DNA from: Macrostomum hystrix
Lineage: Eukaryota > Platyhelminthes > Macrostomidae
Length of the DNA stretch: 64,000 nt
Direction of reading: 5' to 3'
Assembly: GCA_950097015.1 (NCBI GenBank)
Contig: CATNEN010000002.1
Span: forward strand, 1,302,001-1,366,000
Below, piece by piece: positions 61,079 to 64,000 of this stretch. Positions within the stretch are counted from its first letter, which is position 1, and every line of letters begins with the position of its first letter. The position numbers and the translations under genes are program-made. A model generated the notes under the pieces. It did not search any database, was not told the DNA's origin, and was given only the letters and a program-made list of their open reading frames with translations.

Positions 61079-63845
61079 TCAACCGCTGCGCACCACAATG
61101 CAATCCCTGCTAGGTCCGACTCCGATCCACAGCACCGGAACGCCGGTGTGAAGTTCCACGGCTTCAACGTAGGCTCTGGCAGCCGGCGGTAGGTCTTCGA
61201 ATTTGCGACAGTGCGAGATGGAGCACTGCCAGCCAGGCAAGGTGACAAATTCCACCTTGACTCGAGCAAAATCACCGGCCAGGGCTGGCACTCCCTGCAG
61301 CGTCTGGCCGTCCAGAGTGTAGGCCACGCCGATCTTGACTTCGGCGAAGGTGTCCAGAACGTCCAGCTTAGTCAGGGCCAGGCCTTTGAAACCGTTGACC
61401 ATGTGCGAGTACTTAACGATTGGGGCGTCCAGCCAACCGCAACGACGCCTGCGACCAGTGGTGACACCGACCTCGTGACCTATGTCCTGCCGGAATGGGG
61501 GTGGGGAATGGTGGGGAGTGTCCTGAAGTCTCAGGGGTAGGGGTGGCTGGGTATCCTGAAGTCTCAGGGGTCGGGATGGCTGAGTGTCCTGAAGACTCAG
61601 GGCTGAGGTATGGCTGAGTATCCTGAAGACACAGGAGTGGGGTATGGCTGAGTATCCTGAAGACTCAGGAGTGAGGTATGGCTGAGTATCCTGAAGACTC
61701 AGGGGTGGGGTATGGCTGAGTATCCTGAAGACTCAGGGGTGGGGTATGGCTGAGTATCCTGAAGACTCAGGGGTGGGGTATGGCTGAGTATCCTGAAGAC
61801 TCAGGGGTGGGGTATGGCTGAGTATCCTGAAGACTCAGGGGTGGGGTATGGCTGAGTATCCTGAAGACTCAGGGGTGGGGTATGGCTGAGTATCCTGAAG
61901 ACTCAGGGGTGGGGTATGGCTGAGTATCCTGAAGACTCAGGGGTGGGGTATGGCTGAGTATCCTGAAGACTCAGGGGTGGGGTATGGCTGAGTATCCTGA
62001 AGACTCAAGGGTGGGGTATGGCTGAGTATCCTGAAGACTCAAGGATGGGGTATGGCTGAGTATCACGAAGTCTTTGGTGAGGAAGTCTGCAAGATTGTGT
62101 ATATTTAAGTACTTTGAAAACTGAGGATAAGGGATCAAAATTAGGTCATTTGGTTTATTCACCTGCAAAGCCATTCCGATGCTGTCAGTGAGCTCAGTGG
62201 GAAAACCGCCGGCGCCAACTCGAGTTGTGTAGGCCTTCACAACGCCGTAGACGCTGGTAACCAGGTGGGGCGGTACCCCAAGGCCCGTGCAGAGGCCGCC
62301 AACGCTGCAGTTGGAGCTGGTCACGTAGGGATAAGTGCCAACGTCTATGTCCAGCATTGAGCTCTGGGCGCCCTGAAGTAATTGAAGCGGGGAGGTAATG
62401 TTAACTTAAAGTGGAGAAGAGAGTGTAAGCATCAGGTAAAGGTTCAGGAAGGGTGGTGTTGAATTCAGGTAGGGTGGTATTGGGTTCAGGTAGGGTGGTA
62501 TTGGGTTTAGGTAATATGATATTAGGTTCAGGTGGAACGGCATGGGTTTAGGTGAGATAGGATCGGGTTCAGGTGAGGTGAGATCGGGTTCAGGTGAGGT
62601 GAGATCGGGTTCAGATGAGATGGGATCGGGTTCAGGTGAGATGGGATCGGGTTCAGGTGAGGTGAGATCGGGTTCAGGTGAGATGGGATCGGGTTCAGGT
62701 GAGATAGGATCAGGTTCAGGTGAGGTGAGATCGGGTTATGGTGAGATGGGATCGGGTTATGGTGAGATGGGATCGGGTTCAGGTGAGATGGGATCGGGTT
62801 CAGGTGAGATAGGATCGGGTTCAGGTGAGATGGGATCGGGTTCAGCTGAGATAGGATCGGGTTCAGGTGAGGTGAGGTCGGGTTCAGGTGAGATGGGATC
62901 GGGTTCAGGTGAGATCGAATCGGGTTCAGGTGAGATGGGATCGGGTTCAGGTGAGGTGAGATCGGGTTCTGGTGAGATGGGATCGGGTTCAGGTGAGATC
63001 GAATCGGGTTCAGGTGAGATAGGATCGGGTTCAGGTGAGATCGAATCGGGTTCAGGTGAGATGGGATCGGGTTCAGGTGAGGAGGGAACAGGTTTAGGTG
63101 AGATGGGATCAGGTTCAGGTGAGATTATATGTCTAACCTCCACCAGAATGTGACAGTCAGGCTGCTGCATCTGCTGGTTCAGGTAGAGCACGGTGTCTCG
63201 CACCATGGGTTTCAAGCGCTCTCTCAGCAGGCGCAGGGTAGCCAACTCGGAATCTGCCGTATGGGCATCTCTAAGGCGTTGAGCATACCGATCTCTGGTG
63301 TACTCAAGTAGAGCCATGTACTTCTGCTCGAAGGCGGCCCAGTCGCCCATGAGGTCGCAGATTCGAACCCCGTTGCGCTGCATCTTGCTGCTATAGGTCG
63401 GGCCGATGCCCTTCCGGGTGGTGCCGAGACGGTTGCCCGCGCCGCCGGCCACGCCGCCCTCCTGAAGGCCGTCAACAATCTGGTGAAAGTTGAACACCAG
63501 GTGAGCCCGATCGCTGATGATTAGACGCTGCTCAATATCGGTCAGACCCTTAGCCGTGGCCTTCTCAATCTCGCCGAACAGATCCGGTATGTGGACCACC
63601 ACACCGTGGCCGATGACGCCAACAACGCCGGGATGCACGACGCCCGACGGTAGCAGGTGGAAATCGTAGGTAACACCGTCGACAAGGACAGTGTGGCCAG
63701 CGTTGTTGCCGCCCTGACAGCGGCAGACGACGCGCACGGACTCCTTGGCTGCCAGCCAGTCAACCAGCTTGCCTTTGCCTTCGTCGCCCCACTGGCTGCC
63801 CATCACGAAGGTCAACTGGGCTTTCGCGGCTCCGTTAACGGACAT
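61079..63845 (-). CDS. ADSS: Adenylosuccinate synthetase
   Basis: Minus-strand exons 63845-63138, 62372-62163 and 61486-61079 (TGA), all in phase 0; 441 aa (human ADSS2 is 456). It makes adenylosuccinate from IMP and aspartate with GTP, the first committed step to AMP, in the cytosol. Seen: [14 protein letters not shown] (catalytic Asp21, GTP-binding loop), GGNNAGHTV (catalytic His51), [14 protein letters not shown] (IMP binding), [47 protein letters not shown] and [19 protein letters not shown]. The ATG at 63845 is used; an open frame upstream has only a GTG. An AG lies 4 bases before the ATG (AATAATAGCAG/TGAA), which could be a splice acceptor. Both introns are minisatellites. Confidence 0.96.
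61540..62075. repeat. 34-bp minisatellite, ADSS intron 2
   Basis: About 15 copies of GAGTATCCTGAAGACTCAGG plus GGTGGGGTATGGCT. The G-rich strand is the antisense strand of ADSS and has paired G4 tracts (GGGGTGGGG) once per unit. Confidence 0.95.
62440..63130. repeat. 21-bp minisatellite, ADSS intron 1
   Basis: About 30 copies of GATGGGATCGGGTTCAGGTG plus A, degenerate at the left edge (GGTAGGGTGGTATT). On the + strand, antisense to ADSS, almost every unit has CAGGTGAG, a consensus 5' splice site. Confidence 0.95.
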
Positions 63846-64000
63846 TTCACTGCTATTATTAATCACTTATTGGCTCCTGCCTACAATAGAATTAGCTCTT
63901 AGATTTCACCTGCAGATTTGAACATTGCGAATCGGCGATTAAGCAACTTTTTAAATTCAGATCATGCCTATAATACGACTAATGACGCTTATAAACTGCA
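63846..64000 (-). promoter_or_regulatory. ADSS 5' flank
   Basis: Upstream of the ADSS start on the minus strand. It should hold the 5' UTR or the end of a 5' intron; no TATA box could be assigned. It continues off the right edge. Confidence 0.35.

Noticed and set aside
61211-61540. Plus-strand frame opposite ADSS exon 3
   Set aside because: Shadow of the ADSS coding exon, whose minus-strand translation matches the family across its whole length.

Overview
The window is metazoan nuclear DNA. It has intron-split genes with GT/AG boundaries, the standard genetic code, and clear orthologues of animal proteins: RPS6KC1, a Gi-class G-alpha, a TAF5/TAF5L WD40 protein, RPS23, a trefoil plus GH31 alpha-glucosidase, and adenylosuccinate synthetase. 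Almost every intron and spacer is filled by its own minisatellite. A free-living flatworm or another lophotrochozoan would fit, but no marker in the window fixes the phylum, so this is inference only.

Layout: 1-9450 holds the 3' part of a PX-MIT-pseudokinase gene (RPS6KC1-like, +), whose introns carry 21-, 24-, 37- and 36-bp arrays. 9.7-13 kb is three intergenic arrays. 14.2-19.5 kb is a two-coding-exon G-alpha-i gene (-) with a 4.2-kb intron that holds a cluster of CRE palindromes, a dispersed repeat and a SINE copy. 20-25.5 kb is non-coding, with 31-bp and 57-bp arrays; the 57-bp unit carries an AP-1-type site. 25.6-28.2 kb is a TAF5/TAF5L-like WD40 gene (-), followed by a possible further exon at 29.5-29.8 kb and a 34-bp array. 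33.0-34.6 kb is a C2H2 zinc-finger gene (-). 34.6-40.6 kb is AT-rich and holds mobile elements: a tRNA-derived SINE, a nested pair of inverted-repeat elements and a third related one. 40.6-42.0 kb is RPS23 (+). 42.9-47.1 kb is a low-complexity protein gene (+) with a deduced 23-nt microexon. 48.9-58.2 kb is a nine-exon secreted or lysosomal alpha-glucosidase (+). 61.1-63.8 kb is adenylosuccinate synthetase (-).

The genes are ordinary housekeeping and signalling genes and form no evident operon or pathway cluster. The unusual content lies between the exons: about 30 independent minisatellite families, several built on palindromic transcription-factor motifs (IR-1/IR-2 nuclear-receptor-like, CRE, AP-1, E-box); related arrays shared by different introns of one gene; a SINE family with at least five copies; and foldback or MITE elements. 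The exon joins below were checked by reading frame across each junction. Coordinates of array edges are approximate.
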